From Verpa conica (lineage: Eukaryota > Ascomycota > Pezizomycetes > Pezizales > Morchellaceae): a stretch of DNA of 64,000 nt. Positions 35,401 through 47,753 of this stretch are shown one piece after another. Made by a program: the position numbers and the translations under genes. The notes beneath the pieces are model-generated. The model did not search any database, was not told where the DNA came from, and was given only the letters and a program-made list of their open reading frames with translations. Each line of letters starts with the position of its first letter. Position 1 is the stretch's first letter. Where the stretch lies: the NCBI GenBank assembly GCA_033030425.1, contig JAUFSD010000023.1, positions 1,054,001 through 1,118,000 of the forward strand, written 5' to 3'.

Positions 35401-38400
35401 AGATAGAGAAAAAAAAAAAAAAAAAGACTTCAATAGATCTACAGTACCTGAAACGACATACGTGGGGTACTTATGATATTCCCGGCGTTTGTACCGATGC
35501 TCTACTAAGAGTCTAGTCTATCGGTAGATTGGGAGACTTTTTTTAGTCGCTTGAAGGCTAATAATTTAACGATTGTAGATCGTAGGTTTGTGATACCTAT
35601 ATCCCAGGAATGGAAGGTTCATAGTTACCGATATGTCTTACTCTACGCTACATGCCTTTCCCTGCTCCTTGCTCCACCCTCCCCCCCCCTCCTTCCCGCC
35701 CGTCCCGGTACGGCACAGCATGACAGGAAGTAGGCAGAAAGCGAGAACCATATAGTTGGTCCGTTCCTGGGATTTGTAGATCATGTGCCAGAGGAAAGAA
35801 TATTTGGAAGAAAGAGAGAGTTGTTTTAGCTGGTGTTTCGGGTATGTTTCTCATCTGTATTCCCGAGGGGCTTTAGAAAAAAAAAAAAAGCCTTAACGCC
35901 TGATCCGTGTTCCAAATAACTCGGGTTGTTAATTTTTACGCAATGCCTTTCGTCAATGGAAGAGAAAAACGTGTTCTTGGTGGTATACGTTATTAATTGC
36001 CCTTGTGTATGGGTAAGGGGGGGGGGGAAGGGAACCGATCGTATATCGCTAATTTACTAGTGCCCACAGTGTTGGATTCTTTAGCTCTGCAGACTACGTA
36101 CCACTACATGTATGTACTCTTCAGCCACACGTAGAATATCGTCCCTCACCCAGATCCTGCAGTACGATACGCGGAGCCTCGCTATATCCTTCTGTACCGA
36201 GTATATCTATTTAGATCCACCACAGTGGAGAGGATATTTATACACGCTATAGTACGGTAACGAATTGCGCAAGAAGAATCTTATATGTGCTAATTCAGGC
36301 CCACAAGCTCCTCCAACGTTCATCCCTTCTTCTGTGCCGTACGCAATCCCCACCCGAAAAGCAAATCCTAGAATGAAAAAACCAACAGGAAACGAGCTCT
36401 CTCTCTATGAAGCTTAAGAACGCCGAATAGGTTCTCACCGCTGAGTCGAGAGTCCAATCCCAACGTGGAGATTGAAACGAAGCCAGGAGTGTCCCGTGGG
36501 CGCACTGACAGCTGAGGACTACAGTTGATCTATTTCCCTTTTCTGCAGCACGCGCACGGACGTGGATTCATGCACAGACTCTTGGCGTGCACGTGCAAAT
36601 CCCCATTTTGGATCTGGGCAACCGACCGGACCGGAGGGTGTCCTTCGAGCCAGAGAGAGGGTGTGGAAGGGGAAGTGGAAGTGGAGATGGAGGCTTTTAT
36701 GTATGTAGGTACCGTGCTACGATAGCCAGGGAAGGCTTGACCAGGTAGAGGGCAAGGCCGGTTCTGCTCAATTGATCGATACCTGGCAGATGCAGCCTAT
36801 GGCACGTCCAAAGCCTGGAGACGGGAGTTTGCAAAGAAGCTCATCGTGCATCGGCTGCCGTGAGGTGGAGATGTACGGTGATGTACCCCCAGTCGTATTT
36901 GGCTCCCACGCTACATATTGTACCTTCCTCGCCTAGGTTAAGAAAAGGGGTCTCTCTTAAGAGAGAGAGTGAGTGAGGGAACACAGTATTTCTCGGTATC
37001 CTCTTTCTTCGCTGCCCTGCCCCCCCTGCTTCCTGGATTCCCCGGTCGCAGACCCTGCCTGAAGCCCGCAGAACCGAGGGAGGGCTAGAGCCGAATAGGA
37101 TTAAGTAGGGTTGGGTTTGGTTGGGCTTGGGGCTGTTGGTTGGGTTGCTGCAGTGTGGCATTGACCCGCGTGAAGGGATGAGATGCCCGAAGAGGATGAC
37201 GGGGCAGCATGAGGATAAATAATAAAAAGAAAAAAGTGGGAAGATTGTAATGGACAAGACTTATTGGAAGAGAAACTAAATATTTCTTTTTTCACCGTCG
37301 AATGAACATCTCACGAGAAAGGGGGGGCAATGCGGTGTGTGGGAATCACACGCATGGGATGGAAGGACACTTGCTATTGGTGTTGAAGCATTGGGTGGGA
37401 GAAACATTGCGAATTGTCCGGCGAGGAAATGGGGGGGCAAAGCAGGGAATAAGACACGACAGATGTAAACAAATGCATCATTATCGGAAATCGTAATCAT
37501 TGTCATCGTCTACGGTTCCCTTCCCTCCGCCTTGGTGGTAGCGAGTGAGAAGGTAAAGTCAGAGAGTAAGAGTGAGTGAGAGTGAGATAACCTGGTCCAA
37601 GCCCCAATTCTCGTCTGAAGTCTCCACAGATCCATCGTCAACTCACCACGCTGGTACTCCACTCCCGTCCCCATCACCCGTCCTCCTCTTCCCCGCTGTC
37701 TTTTCATTATTCGCCTGTGCGGAATAAGCGTCACCCAAGTTCCTCGATCTACCTCTGTTCTTCCCTTCTATTCCCTCTGTCCCCTCACTCGTCACCGGTG
37801 GTTATCCGAGTATCAGCTCGGTAGAGTACCTATCCGTGGACGAGCCTATTACCCTCCTTTCATTGGCGTTATATCTTTTCTCTTCGCTTTGCATACTGCA
37901 TCTATCCGGCCTTTGTCCCGTCAGTTCATTATCTTCTAGCAGCGAGCTTGCGCGCCAAACGGGCTGTTCTCGTTTTGTACGATAGGTATATTGAGGCCAA
38001 CGTCTTTAAGATTGTCGTAGACGGAAGGTCGCAAGGTATATCCCCGTCCCGTTATATTGAACTGAACCCAACACTGTCCAAGTCTGGGCAAATTTAAAAA
38101 TATTACCGCCCGTTGAATCCAAAAGGAGTCCAGAGGGGGGAAGAGATATACAGTGCTGACTGACACTTCTTCTGCTGCAGGTTGTCCAGGTAACCCTTAC
38201 TTGCAGAACCGTTGACCCCGTCCCATCCCTCACACCTTAACTCCAGCCAACACCAAGGGAAAGATAGTCATCATCCGATAAAAACGACGTGACAGTGTCA
38301 ATTCTCCCTCTACCCCGGATTATCTCTGCTGTTGTCTGTCGACGACGTGAATACCACTGGTGGCTCCACTTCTTTTTATTCTCTTCTCGCCCCTTCTTTC

Positions 38401-38766
38401 CCGGGCTCAACGCACTCGGAGAAGGTTCTACAGTTTTCTGGAATAAAGGTCGCTCACTCATTGCGGCTACTATCCATCTAAAATCTATAAACGAGACTTT
38501 AAAATCATCTAGAGCAAGATCTTATGCGCGGAAACATCGTACAGGAGTGTTAGATTTCTTTCCCCCAGGCATTTCCCGGGCCTTCTTCGGGTCCTGCTTG
38601 TTGTTGCTGCTACAATAGGTACCGACCGAAGCTTACGAGTTTCTCCGCACTGCCCCTCACCGTTTTTTTCATCACACCTCAAAACATGGTCTGCAGATCC
38701 GTTTTTACTAACACCTTTTTTCCTGTAATAGTGAGCGAACGTTAGATTTTTGTCACACCTACAGCC
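32435..38766. other. 6.3-kb gene-poor region
   Basis: No frame here shows a protein family, signal peptide or plausible splice structure. Homopolymers include C tracts at 32741-32751 and 33093-33101 and an 11-base G tract at 36017-36027. From about 36.4 kb the sequence becomes less AT-rich with pyrimidine-rich stretches, which may be distal promoter and 5' leader of the kinesin gene. Confidence 0.5.
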
Positions 38767-41653
38767 ATGACTATGACAACCACAACATTACCTCGGCCTC
38801 CTCGGGCTTCATATGGCGGCACTGGACCTCCAACATCTGGACTCCCAGCTCTCCCGCACACACTCAACCCAAGATCATCAGTATCATCACTCCGAAAAGT
38901 GTCTCTCCTACCACAAACTCCCCGGAAGGGCCCTAGTGGTCTCTCGATCATCCCACAATCTTCGATAGGCCGGCCAACAACACCATCATTACCCGTCCCG
39001 ACCGATCGATCAAGCACACCTCAGCCCCGGAGAGTCATAAGCATAGCATCATTCCCTCAACCACCAAAAGGCGGGGGTAGTCGGATAGCGAGTCTGCCCT
39101 CGAGCGGGACAAACTTTACCGAGACTTTATTAACACCGACAAGTCCGCTGGGGAAAGGACTGGACAGATCATCAAGCACTAAGGCGTCTCGACCAAAAGT
39201 CGTATCCGCGGGTAATCTTGCCGCAGGATTCAGTAGTGGAGGGACTATAACTGGTGGGGGCGCGGGGGGCGGCGGGTATTTGAGTCCTCCACATTCCCGG
39301 AGCAGTAGCGCCCAGGGAAGCTACTCTACAAATGCGACAACGATTGATGCATCCCCGAACTCAGGTGAAGATCTCGGGCAGACAGATGAAGCCGGGAGGG
39401 AAGGGAAGGGGAATGTTATCGTCTCTGTAAGAGTACGTCCCGACGCACCTGATTCTGGAGGGGGAGGGCCGAATGCCGAGTGGATTGTCGATGGGCGTTC
39501 TGGAAAGGTTGGATATGGAGGAAAGGATGGCGGTATATACGAGTTTGATAATGTGTTTGGACCTGAACAAAACAATACGAAGGTATACGAAAATTCCGCA
39601 AAACGACTGGTACGGAGAGTGATGGAGGGGTATCATGGGACCGTGTTCGCGTACGGTATGACTGGAACGGGGAAGACGTTTAGTATGCAGGGTATAACGA
39701 GCAGTCCCGGGGTTATCCCGTTGGCGATTACGGATATTTTCGCCTTTATTCGGGAAACCCCGCATCGGGAGTTTTTGCTGAGAGTTAGCTACTTGGAGAT
39801 CTACAACGAGAGGATCCACGACCTTTTGGCTTCACAGCCAGGAGGTGCTGGGTTTGTCCCGTTAGATCAGCAGATCAAGGGAGAGGAGATCAAGCTCCGC
39901 GAGGATGCGAAACGTGGAGTATATGCAACACCATTGAAGGAGGAGATTGTGCAGAGTCCAACACAGCTACTGCGCGTTATCGCTCGGGGGGACTTGGCAC
40001 GACGGACAGGCAGCACGCAGTTCAACGCGCGGAGCTCACGTTCTCACGCAGTTGTACAGATTGTTGTTGAGTCAAGAGATCGGATTCCTGGTACCACGGC
40101 GGGCGGCGGGACAATGGTGGATAATCGACGAGCTGGTATTACTGGCGGTGTCAGAGTGTCAACGCTTAGCTTGATTGACTTGGCAGGATCAGAAAGGGCT
40201 GCCGAGAACAAGGAGCGGCGGCAGGAAGGTGCTCATATCAATAGGTCGCTCCTTACACTAGGGACCGTCATCGCGAGACTGTCGAGTGTCGATAAAGAGG
40301 GGAACGGGAAGGATAAAGATGGTAACCATTTACCGTATCGTGACTCTAAACTGACTCGTCTTCTTCAACCTGCGCTATCTGGGAACTCCCTCGTCTCAAT
40401 TCTATGTACGATCGCTATACCGCCGGCGAATGCGTCAGCAGTGAACGCGACCCATACAGGCGAGACGATGAATACACTAAAGTTTGCGGCGAGGGCAAGG
40501 AATAATATCGTTTCTCATGCCAAGAAGGGGGATGAAAGTATTCCGGGGAGTGGGGTGGATGCTGGGAGTAGAGTGCTGTTGGAGAGGTATCGGATGGAGA
40601 TTATGGAGTTGAGACAGCAGTTGGACGATCAGAAGAAGAAAGAAGGGACTGAACAGAAAGATATGTTTGAGAGGGAAGAGAAGGAAATTGAGAGGGTGAG
40701 TCTTGTTGCGGTTCTGTTTTTGTTTCCTTTGTTCTTGTTTTGTAAACATGAATATTTGGGAGCAACCCCTTGCATAAATGTATTTTGTGATGAAATTAGA
40801 ATGCTGATGAAAATGGTACCTGCAGCATTCGGAACAGCTTCTTGAAATCCAGCTTGCGAGAACGGCGCTCAAGGAACGTATCGAGCATCTCAACCGCCTT
40901 ATCCTCTCGTCAAAATCGTCGGGCGTTAACTCAGCACGCAACTCATTACTCCCTGGATCGGGGCATATGTCATCTCTTTCCTTCCGCTCTTCCTTGGGAT
41001 CAAATCTTCAACCACCCTCACATCGGCCATATTCAACATCATCTATTTCTACAGCTATCAATGGGTGCAATTCATCTGATACTGCAGATGAAGACTCGAC
41101 TGGTGAATATGGCGATGGGAATGCAACACTTAGCGCACAGGTCCGTGCCTTGCGGTCAGATGTAGCGGATAAGAATCGTTATATTGCGACCCTCGAGAAA
41201 AGATTACTGCAAGTTCGACGCAGTTCGCAGACTCGGACAAGTTTGGTAGTTAATCCGCCACTAGCGCCCCCGGGTCCATTTGGCTCTGCAGAGCTCGGCC
41301 AGGAGGGGAGGTGGGAGATGTTATTGAGGGACAAGGATGAAGAGATTGCAGAGTTAAGGGCGAGGCTAGATGATAAGGAGAAGATGGTGGCTGCACTGAG
41401 GAGTGCCGCGAGGAAGCGGGACTTTGCGGAGACTGGGATTCGTAATGGCTCTAGAAGTCTGAAGAGCGCCAGTGTTGATGGAGGTGGGGTAGGTGTAAGT
41501 GTGCGGGGGACCATAAGTGCAGGCGGAAGAGGACCCGGGATTGGAGTTAGAATGAGGGGTTCTTCAGATTCAGTCGCTCCACTGAGGACAAGAGGGAGCA
41601 CGGATAGTGTGGCAAGTGTACCGGAGGTTACAGAAGAGGATGGGACGTTTTAG
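38767..41653 (+). CDS. KIP2: kinesin-7 motor, KIP2/KipA type
   Basis: Two exons, 38767-40695 and 40826-41653, with a 130-nt intron (GTGAGT...TGCAG), code about 918 residues. A Ser/Pro/Gly-rich tail of about 210 residues precedes the motor, as in fungal Kip2/Tea2/KipA proteins. The motor starts at VIVSVRVRP (about 216) and has the P-loop FAYGMTGTGKTFSMQG near residue 300, the switch I motif NARSSRSHAV near 420, and switch II LIDLAGSE near 469. ETMNTLKFAARARNN closes the domain. Coiled-coil stretches follow (YRMEIMELRQQLDDQ; AQVRALRSDVADKNRYIATL; DEEIAELRARLDDKEK), then a Ser/Gly-rich tail. Kip2-type kinesins move to microtubule plus ends, stabilise them, and carry polarity factors to hyphal tips. 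The motor family is certain; the subfamily rests on the GMTGTGKTFSMQG form and overall layout. A second in-frame Met is at codon 3. Confidence 0.92.
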
Positions 41654-42855
41654 AAGATGACTTATACTGGGGAGTGAGGTGTATGTGCTTACTTGCTGGG
41701 AGTATATAGGATATTGAATATTTGGGGGGGAGCATGTGAATTTTTTTGTCTTCTCGCTTTCGTTTCTGTTTGTATTTTTCTTTATATTTCTGAGCTTTTT
41801 TTTTTGCAGGGTGACAAAAACGGGGTGGGGGTTTTCTTGGGTTTCTTTGGCTGGGACATGGTATGGGGTATTTGAAATATTGCTTGCTTGATACCGGACC
41901 CGATTTTTCTTTCTTTTCTTCTCATCTACCTTGCGTGATACCTTTTTCTTTTCTTCCTGGGCTGGGAACGGGGTGGTGGTGTTTATCTTCTATTGTAAAA
42001 CTTAATTTTCGACCAGATTTTTTTATATTTTGTGGCTGCTTTTGTTTTTTGGGAGGGGGAGTTTTTTCTTTTCTACATCTCTTTTGCAGCTGTCTTTCTC
42101 TTCTTGATCTCGCTTGCTTATTCCCGTTATGAATTACTTTAGTTAGCACGGAGATACCCTCAACTGATGAATTCCATCATTTAGAAAGAAAAAGATTTTT
42201 TTTAAAGTAAATTCCCAGAATCGCAATTATGGTGACTAATCTATCAGATTACATATTCACCTGAGGTTCCGCCTGGAGCTGAAAACCGTAATCCTTGTCT
42301 GTAGTTCTAATTTCTTATAAACGAGGGATACATACTCTAGTAGTTTAGCTATCGGAGATTATTGACGCCACATTATTATATGGACGCTTTGGGTATCAAG
42401 AGTTTTGGGCGTGTGGTATTTACTTGATTACGCTTAGGGGGGGGAGGGGGGGGTTAATAAAGCCCCGGGTTGGGGCCTATCCTGGTTCGCGGTAAAAAAA
42501 AAAAAAAAAAAGGGACCCGATGCTAAGAGCGAGTTATACCGTGCGTTCTTTATTATGGGGGGGGGGGGGTAGTGCTATGATGCTTTGTTTGTTGGGATAG
42601 CTGGTTGATGTTCTAATATAGGAGTCAATCTCTCTAAAAGCCTTGTTATAGAGTAGGGCAATGCGTTAATGAGCCGGGGGGGGGGGAGGGGTAGAATTAT
42701 ATCAGTCAATGCGCTTTAAATGAAAATAAAAATAAAAATAAAGACGCGTTAACCGAAACCCTAACCTCCCCCCCCGGCCCACCCAATTGATAAAAATTAA
42801 GATTTTGTGTGTAAAAAAAAAAAAAAAAATCAATTTTTAAAACTCGTAGTGTATA

Positions 42856-43017
42856 CAGTAATAACCTATCATAATTCCACTTCTCTAGATCCCTTCCGGG
42901 GGGCCGGGGCCTTAAAAATTGTAGGGGTGGAATTTCGATAGGGACTTTGTAGGATTGAATTTTTGTATCCCCCCCTCCAAAAAAGCGCTGGGGGTGGAAC
43001 TATGATAGATATTACTG
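42856..43017. mobile_element. Tc1/mariner-type MITE, 162 bp
   Basis: The element begins CAGTAATAACCTATCATAAT and ends with the inverted counterpart TATGATAGATATTACTG. The terminal repeats are about 25 bp with one indel and few mismatches. TA dinucleotides flank both ends. CAGT termini with a TA target duplication are typical of Tc1/mariner relatives. No coding capacity. Confidence 0.75.
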
Positions 43018-43047
43018 TAGCTATAAACTCACCCCAGAGGAAGATGA

Positions 43048-43072
43048 AGAGAGGAGGAGGAGGAGGAGGAGG
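43048..43072 (+). repeat. (GGA)n microsatellite
   Basis: Eight near-perfect trinucleotide units in intergenic DNA. Confidence 0.9.
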
Positions 43073-44019
43073 TAATAAAATGTAGAATAGTAATTTATCT
43101 GAATACCTACTTTTATAAAAAATTTCTTTTGGCTGGTCTTACGCATGGGCCTTTAATGGGGCTGGGAGGATATCTGTAGTTGTGGTTAATTAGGAAGTCC
43201 CTTGTATAGAAGAGTCGGTTAGATAAAGCTGTGGGGGGCATGTTGTTAATATAGTGATGGTCGGGTAATCGGGGGGGGGATTAGAAAATATGGAGGATAG
43301 TGGATAGATGGGGGGGCTGTTGGTTATGGTACAGGGCTAAATGGATGTTGCGGGGAATTGTAATTAGGGGAAGATATTGGCTTAAGTGTTGGTGGATTGT
43401 TTCGGCTTTAGGGTTGTCTTTTGGGATTTTATAGTAGCGCTTTTTGTTTAATCATAATCATGGTTAGTTATACTACAGCTCCTGCCATATCTCCTAATAC
43501 TACAGTTCTTACAATTTCTCTTAATGCCGCCGCTCCTAACATAGATTCGAATCTGTAGATGTATTATTGCCCTGGATTTCTTTATTCTTATGGTTATGGA
43601 AGTTAGTGAGAACCTTCCTCATGCCGAGGATGAGCGCTTATCGCTATAATAAACGCCTTTCTATTGCGGTTTTGTTTATTAAATGTAAATACAAGCAACT
43701 AAACAAAAATACTATCTGGTAGTGCTCCAGAATACAATCCTTCCTGACCAAGTAACCATAGAGGCCGCAAGAACATGAACCCACTCTACTCCTGCCCATT
43801 TCAACATTCAAAATTTTTTTCAAACTCCCAAACTATAGACTATTTGAAAACGTTAACATTACTCTGCCCTCTCAATACCTAAATTCAAGTTTATGAAAAA
43901 TGAAACATTCCAAAAGTATAATTAATACTCCCTTCCCCCCAATACACCAAAATCCCCACAACACTTCGATCTTCCTCGAAGATTAATCCACAACTCTTAA
44001 TAATAATAAAAAAAACAAG

Positions 44020-44442
44020 ATGCCAGAACCTAATCCTTCCAACGAAATTATATACATCAACTATGATTCAAACTGTCCGTTCTGCGTGTCTACCCCTATT
44101 CAGACCATTTGCTCCACAGTCCAAGGCGGAGACTACAGGATCAAGAATGCAGACCATCCATTGCATAGAATCCCACGTACTAACAGTCGATCGTCAGCTC
44201 ATACTTGTCGCCTGGATGATGAGGTATGTGAGTGTGGGCGGGCGGTCTTGGAGGGTAAGGGTAAGTCTATTTGGGAGCGGGCGTCAGGTTTGGTAGGTGG
44301 TATTATTGTTGGGTCTCGGGTTGGTGGGGGTGATGTGGGAGGAGGTAGGTTGGAGAGACTTGAGGGCGGGAGTGAAATGGTGTTTTTTGGTAAGTTTGGT
44401 AAGGATGGTGAGTCTGAGAAGAAGGGGGTGAAAAGGAAGTGA
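44020..44442 (+). CDS. hypothetical protein, 140 aa
   Basis: Single frame from ATG to TGA. The start follows an A-rich leader, a favourable fungal context. The product has scattered cysteines (NCPFC, CECGR), a Gly-rich middle and a Lys-rich end, with no signal peptide or TM segment. The + strand is G/A-rich toward the 3' end, as in other single-exon frames in this window. I recognise no family; the frame may be chance or part of a spliced gene. Confidence 0.35.
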   Translation: MPEPNPSNEIIYINYDSNCPFCVSTPIQTICSTVQGGDYRIKNADHPLHRIPRTNSRSSAHTCRLDDEVCECGRAVLEGKGKSIWERASGLVGGIIVGSRVGGGDVGGGRLERLEGGSEMVFFGKFGKDGESEKKGVKRK

Positions 44443-44721
44443 AATAGAAGTGAATCGAATTGCGAGTGGGAATCCTACAGGTAAGAGGAGTATCTTATTC
44501 TGCTACTATTTTCGAAATATTAAGCGGACTGCTTGCACGTAATTGTGTGTTATACCAGTATCATATGTAGGACGCTGAGTTTCTAGTGGGTTAGATGGTT
44601 ATAGAAGGCGGAGAGGTTATTGTAGACTTCCATAGTAACTATAATCCTATCTAGTTAAGCCCACTCACATCTGTTCTTATCATTAGCATTCACTAATGAC
44701 TGGTGTCTACTCGTGATATCG
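44443..44721. other. spacer before tRNA-Asn
   Basis: Short AT-rich spacer; nothing seen. Confidence 0.5.
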
Positions 44722-44822
44722 TTCTCCGTGGCGCAATTGGCTAGCGCGTTCGACTGTTATCAAGGAAGACTACTTGATGGATCGCAATCGAGAGGTTGAC
44801 AGTTCAAGCCTGTCCGGGGAAG
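44722..44822 (+). tRNA. tRNA-Asn (anticodon GTT) with a 27-nt intron
   Basis: The tRNA body matches the copy at 3239-3324 except one T-loop base (TTCAAGC instead of TTCAACC). The loop reads CTGTTA, a 27-nt intron beginning TCAAGGAAGA and ending GATCGCA, then A. Total length is 101 nt, which equals 74 plus 27. The intron can form a TCAAG/CTTGA stem. Two TTTT runs follow within 20 bases and suit Pol III termination. Confidence 0.9.
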
Positions 44823-45378
44823 AATTTTGTATTTTGTATCGGGTAATATCTGTGTAGGTGCAGGGGCGTGACGGATAATTCACTTTATGATTCCACAAGT
44901 AGTTTAACTTGAGAGTATTTTAGTTTGAAGAAGGGCCTAGTGTTTCTTGGCATTCTACCTACACATGTAGTTATGCATCTTCCCTTCTCTCATCACTACC
45001 GCAGGAAACCTCGACCAGATAAGTCTATGAAATAGACCATCTACTATGCACCATCGAAAATTTTAATAGCGAGTGATATAACATGACGCATACACTATCA
45101 CCTGCGCTAAAAACACTGCCTATATGTATAAGAATTACAGAATTTTTTGAATGAAATCCCAGTTCATCTCTTTGAATACTAGAATACTAGAATTGAATTA
45201 TGTTTGGTGTAGTACTACGCATGCTTATCGATGCAACACGACTGCAAGAGCACTGTAATTAGTACCGTCTAGAATATTCTTATAAAAGTATACTGCAGCA
45301 GACGCTCAACCCTTATTATCTAAACCAATAAGTAACACCAAGGACTGTCCTTTTTGATTTTTCATCCTGGCCACGGTT
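44823..45378. other. intergenic, no gene seen
   Basis: AT-rich spacer containing the 3' flank of the secreted-protein gene to the right. Confidence 0.5.
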
Positions 45379-46799
45379 TCAGCCAAATATGTTCCAAAAC
45401 CTGCCACTCCGAACTCTTTCACACAGTAATCTCTTCTCATACCCACGATAGTAAAGCGTATTTGCCTAGATCAAAAAGGTTAGAGAATTCCACTTACCAA
45501 AGGTAGCAGCACTTACGTCTTCAAACGTCTCTCTAATAGCATCTGCAACTAAACTTTTTGGGAACCTCGGTCTATGTCCTCTCGCCTCCATATGGAATGA
45601 ACCAGTGCCCCTATCTGCAAACTGCCCACATTTATACCCAGTTACGAGACCGCGTTTATCTAGATTATGAAATAGCCTTTTGCATCCCGCTAGATCATTC
45701 CAAGCGGGGCCCCATGTGATTTTAAAGTCATCCCACAGAAAGCGAGCACGATCTACACAGCTGACTTCAAGGACAGGCTTGTTCGCCCAGATTGTTTTAG
45801 TGGCAACCATCGTAGATTTGGAACAATGATCTGAGGTTTGAGGGAGCGGAGGTGTAGTAATTGTTGTAGGGTCTGACAAACTAGCTAAAGTGGAGGTACT
45901 AATAACGTCTGCTGCCTTGGTAGTTGGGGTGGCTGCAGGGGAGCTTTCAGAGAAAGTGTTTTTATGATCATCCATAGCTGTATCTCCCTCCGTTTTTTGT
46001 TTCCGGAGGATCTCGTGCTGGGGGCCGATATGATCGCCTACTTTCTGAAGCATAACAGATCGTGGTAGAATAATGACTGGAGCTGACATGCTCTGGGACT
46101 CCTTCCCAAGATTTGTCTTGTAGTCGAGGGTCATGCTGAAGTATCTAGCCGCAGAGCGTGGCTTGAGTTCATCCGGCTCGAGATCCTCTGGATCGAGTAT
46201 CTCCCGCACTTTTTCTCGGGGGAGATTTGTGCTCAGAAGCTTATCATTCGGGTAAGTTACAGTCCCTAATATAGACCCATAGTCAGTTAGAATTCACAAG
46301 ATGGGGTAAAGAGGAAGTGAGGAAGGGCCATATTTTAGAGATTTTACACATACAAGTCGTCAAAACAGTTTCCGGGCCATCCATAGTCGTCCCATGACCC
46401 TCTACTCTATTTTCTTGAGAAACCTGCGGGGTTTCATAGGGAACAGTGATAGTCACTAAAATGCATTAAAAAAAAAAAACCTCCAGCAAAGAACTACTAA
46501 AGACGACATATTGGGATGAATATACGCACTAGTAGTTGTGGTAGTTTCTGTGGTATCCACAAGCTTTCCTGAAGCATCACACCTCCATCCCAGTGGCATA
46601 TGACAGATCCTATCAGTACCTCCTTCGAATGATGTATTAGTGCAGAATTCAGGAAGGTTATCAGAGAAAACGTACCCTCATAGGTGGTGCAGTACTCGTC
46701 AGGGATTTTGCACCATTTTCGTCTTGGCTTGTTTTGGTGGAGCGGAGTGGATAGGACTGAAGCCAGGAGTAGAAAGACAGCATATATATATTTTCTCAT
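45379..46799 (-). CDS. secreted protein of unknown function, five exons
   Basis: Proposed exons are 46799-46676, 46622-46530, 46455-46354, 46265-45517 and 45465-45379, with introns of 53, 74, 88 and 51 nt. All joins preserve frame and give about 384 residues. The N-terminus MRKYIYAVFLLLASVLSTP is a clear signal peptide. A Cys-containing head (KWCKIPDEYCTTYE, then ICHMPLGWRC after intron 1) is followed by a Thr/Ser-rich linker. A second, better-ordered domain carries Cys, Trp and charged residues (VSCVDRARFLWDDF; GCKRLFHNLDKRGLVTGYKC). I recognise no family; a two-domain effector-like or cell-surface protein is inference. Weak points are the AAG acceptor of intron 1 and the final donor, because an alternative GTAAGT at 45497 would give a shorter C-terminus. 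The central exon-4 frame is the most secure part. Confidence 0.6.
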
Positions 46800-47381
46800 T
46801 GTGGTTATCTTGGGTTGGTAATGTTTTTGTTTGTTGATTCGGTGTTGATGTTTGTGTTGGTGATGCCGGTTATGTTTGGGGGTTTGGTGTTGGGGTCCTT
46901 TAAAGCATACGTACAGATCACTAGTTTCTACATCGCTGGAGGGTGTTGCCAGGTATGAATTATATCAGCTTTTGTTTGCGGGGCAGGCCAGCCGGTATCT
47001 AGAGCCGAGAGCATCTTTGCACTACCTGAATTGAAGTACGGCATAACCCATCACTCGCACCTACTCAACTCGAGTGATACCACATGACCAACAGTTGAAT
47101 TAATCACAAATACATAGAGCCTTGAATATGACCAAAAATTCAAATATGCCTCATCATACCTATTCAAGAACCAACACTCTCCCCCACACCCATTAATTTC
47201 AAGTAGCGCAACCCAACATACACAGATTCCCCACGCTACTCGTACAATCCGGGACATTCATGAATCCACACAAGGAACCACTTGATTCCACCCAATCTTA
47301 TATATACACACCCTCAACACCACTATAGAACCACTTTCCCCAAAAACCACTCTCTTCTACAACTCCCATCTCGCAGCCATC
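46800..47381. promoter_or_regulatory. divergent intergenic region
   Basis: Separates the secreted-protein gene (-) from the 123-aa frame (+). A TATATATAC motif at about 47299 lies some 80 bp before the rightward ATG and could be its TATA box. Confidence 0.4.
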
Positions 47382-47753
47382 ATGGTAGCTACACACCACT
47401 ACCGCTTCGCGCTACTAAACAGCACATCACAGTACTCTGAATATTGGGGTGTTGATATTCCGCGCAGCAAGTGGCATGATAGTAAAGACCTAGGCGGGAA
47501 TAGGAACATCGCGAACTTCAGGAGGAAGTGTAGTCGAGAGAGGAAGCCGTCGCCGCTTAGTGAGGTTGTCAGTATAGATGCGGCTAGCTTGCCTGAGAGA
47601 TGGGTAGAGTCGGCGGTGGTGGTGCGGCGTAATACGCGTGTGGGTGGAAAAAAGGCTGGTGAGAAGAGAAGCGTTTCTAGGAAGAGGGAGAAAGTGAGGG
47701 ATGGCAGGAAGGAGATTGAGTCGTTTTGGGATAGGGCTTTTAAGTTGTACTAG
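47382..47753 (+). CDS. hypothetical protein, 123 aa
   Basis: Single frame whose start has a good context (GCAGCCATCATGG) and a plausible TATA element upstream. The product is basic: an ordinary N-terminal half is followed by an Arg/Lys-rich tail (KKAGEKRSVSRKREKVRDGR) that could serve as a nuclear localisation signal. No domain is recognised. Confidence 0.45.
   Translation: MVATHHYRFALLNSTSQYSEYWGVDIPRSKWHDSKDLGGNRNIANFRRKCSRERKPSPLSEVVSIDAASLPERWVESAVVVRRNTRVGGKKAGEKRSVSRKREKVRDGRKEIESFWDRAFKLY

Larger units (their letters stand above)
41654..44019. other. intergenic region rich in homopolymers
   Basis: Downstream of the kinesin gene, T-rich at first. It has several G tracts (8 plus 8 at 42437-42453, 13 at 42557-42569, 11 near 42676), A tracts of 16 or more, an (AAAAT)n run at about 42721 and a (GGA)n run at about 43052-43072. 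Contains one MITE, listed separately. No gene seen. Confidence 0.55.

Noticed and set aside
36841..37257. 138-aa minus-strand ORF upstream of the kinesin gene
   Set aside because: Pro/Ser-rich low-complexity frame in a pyrimidine-rich region; no family or start context.
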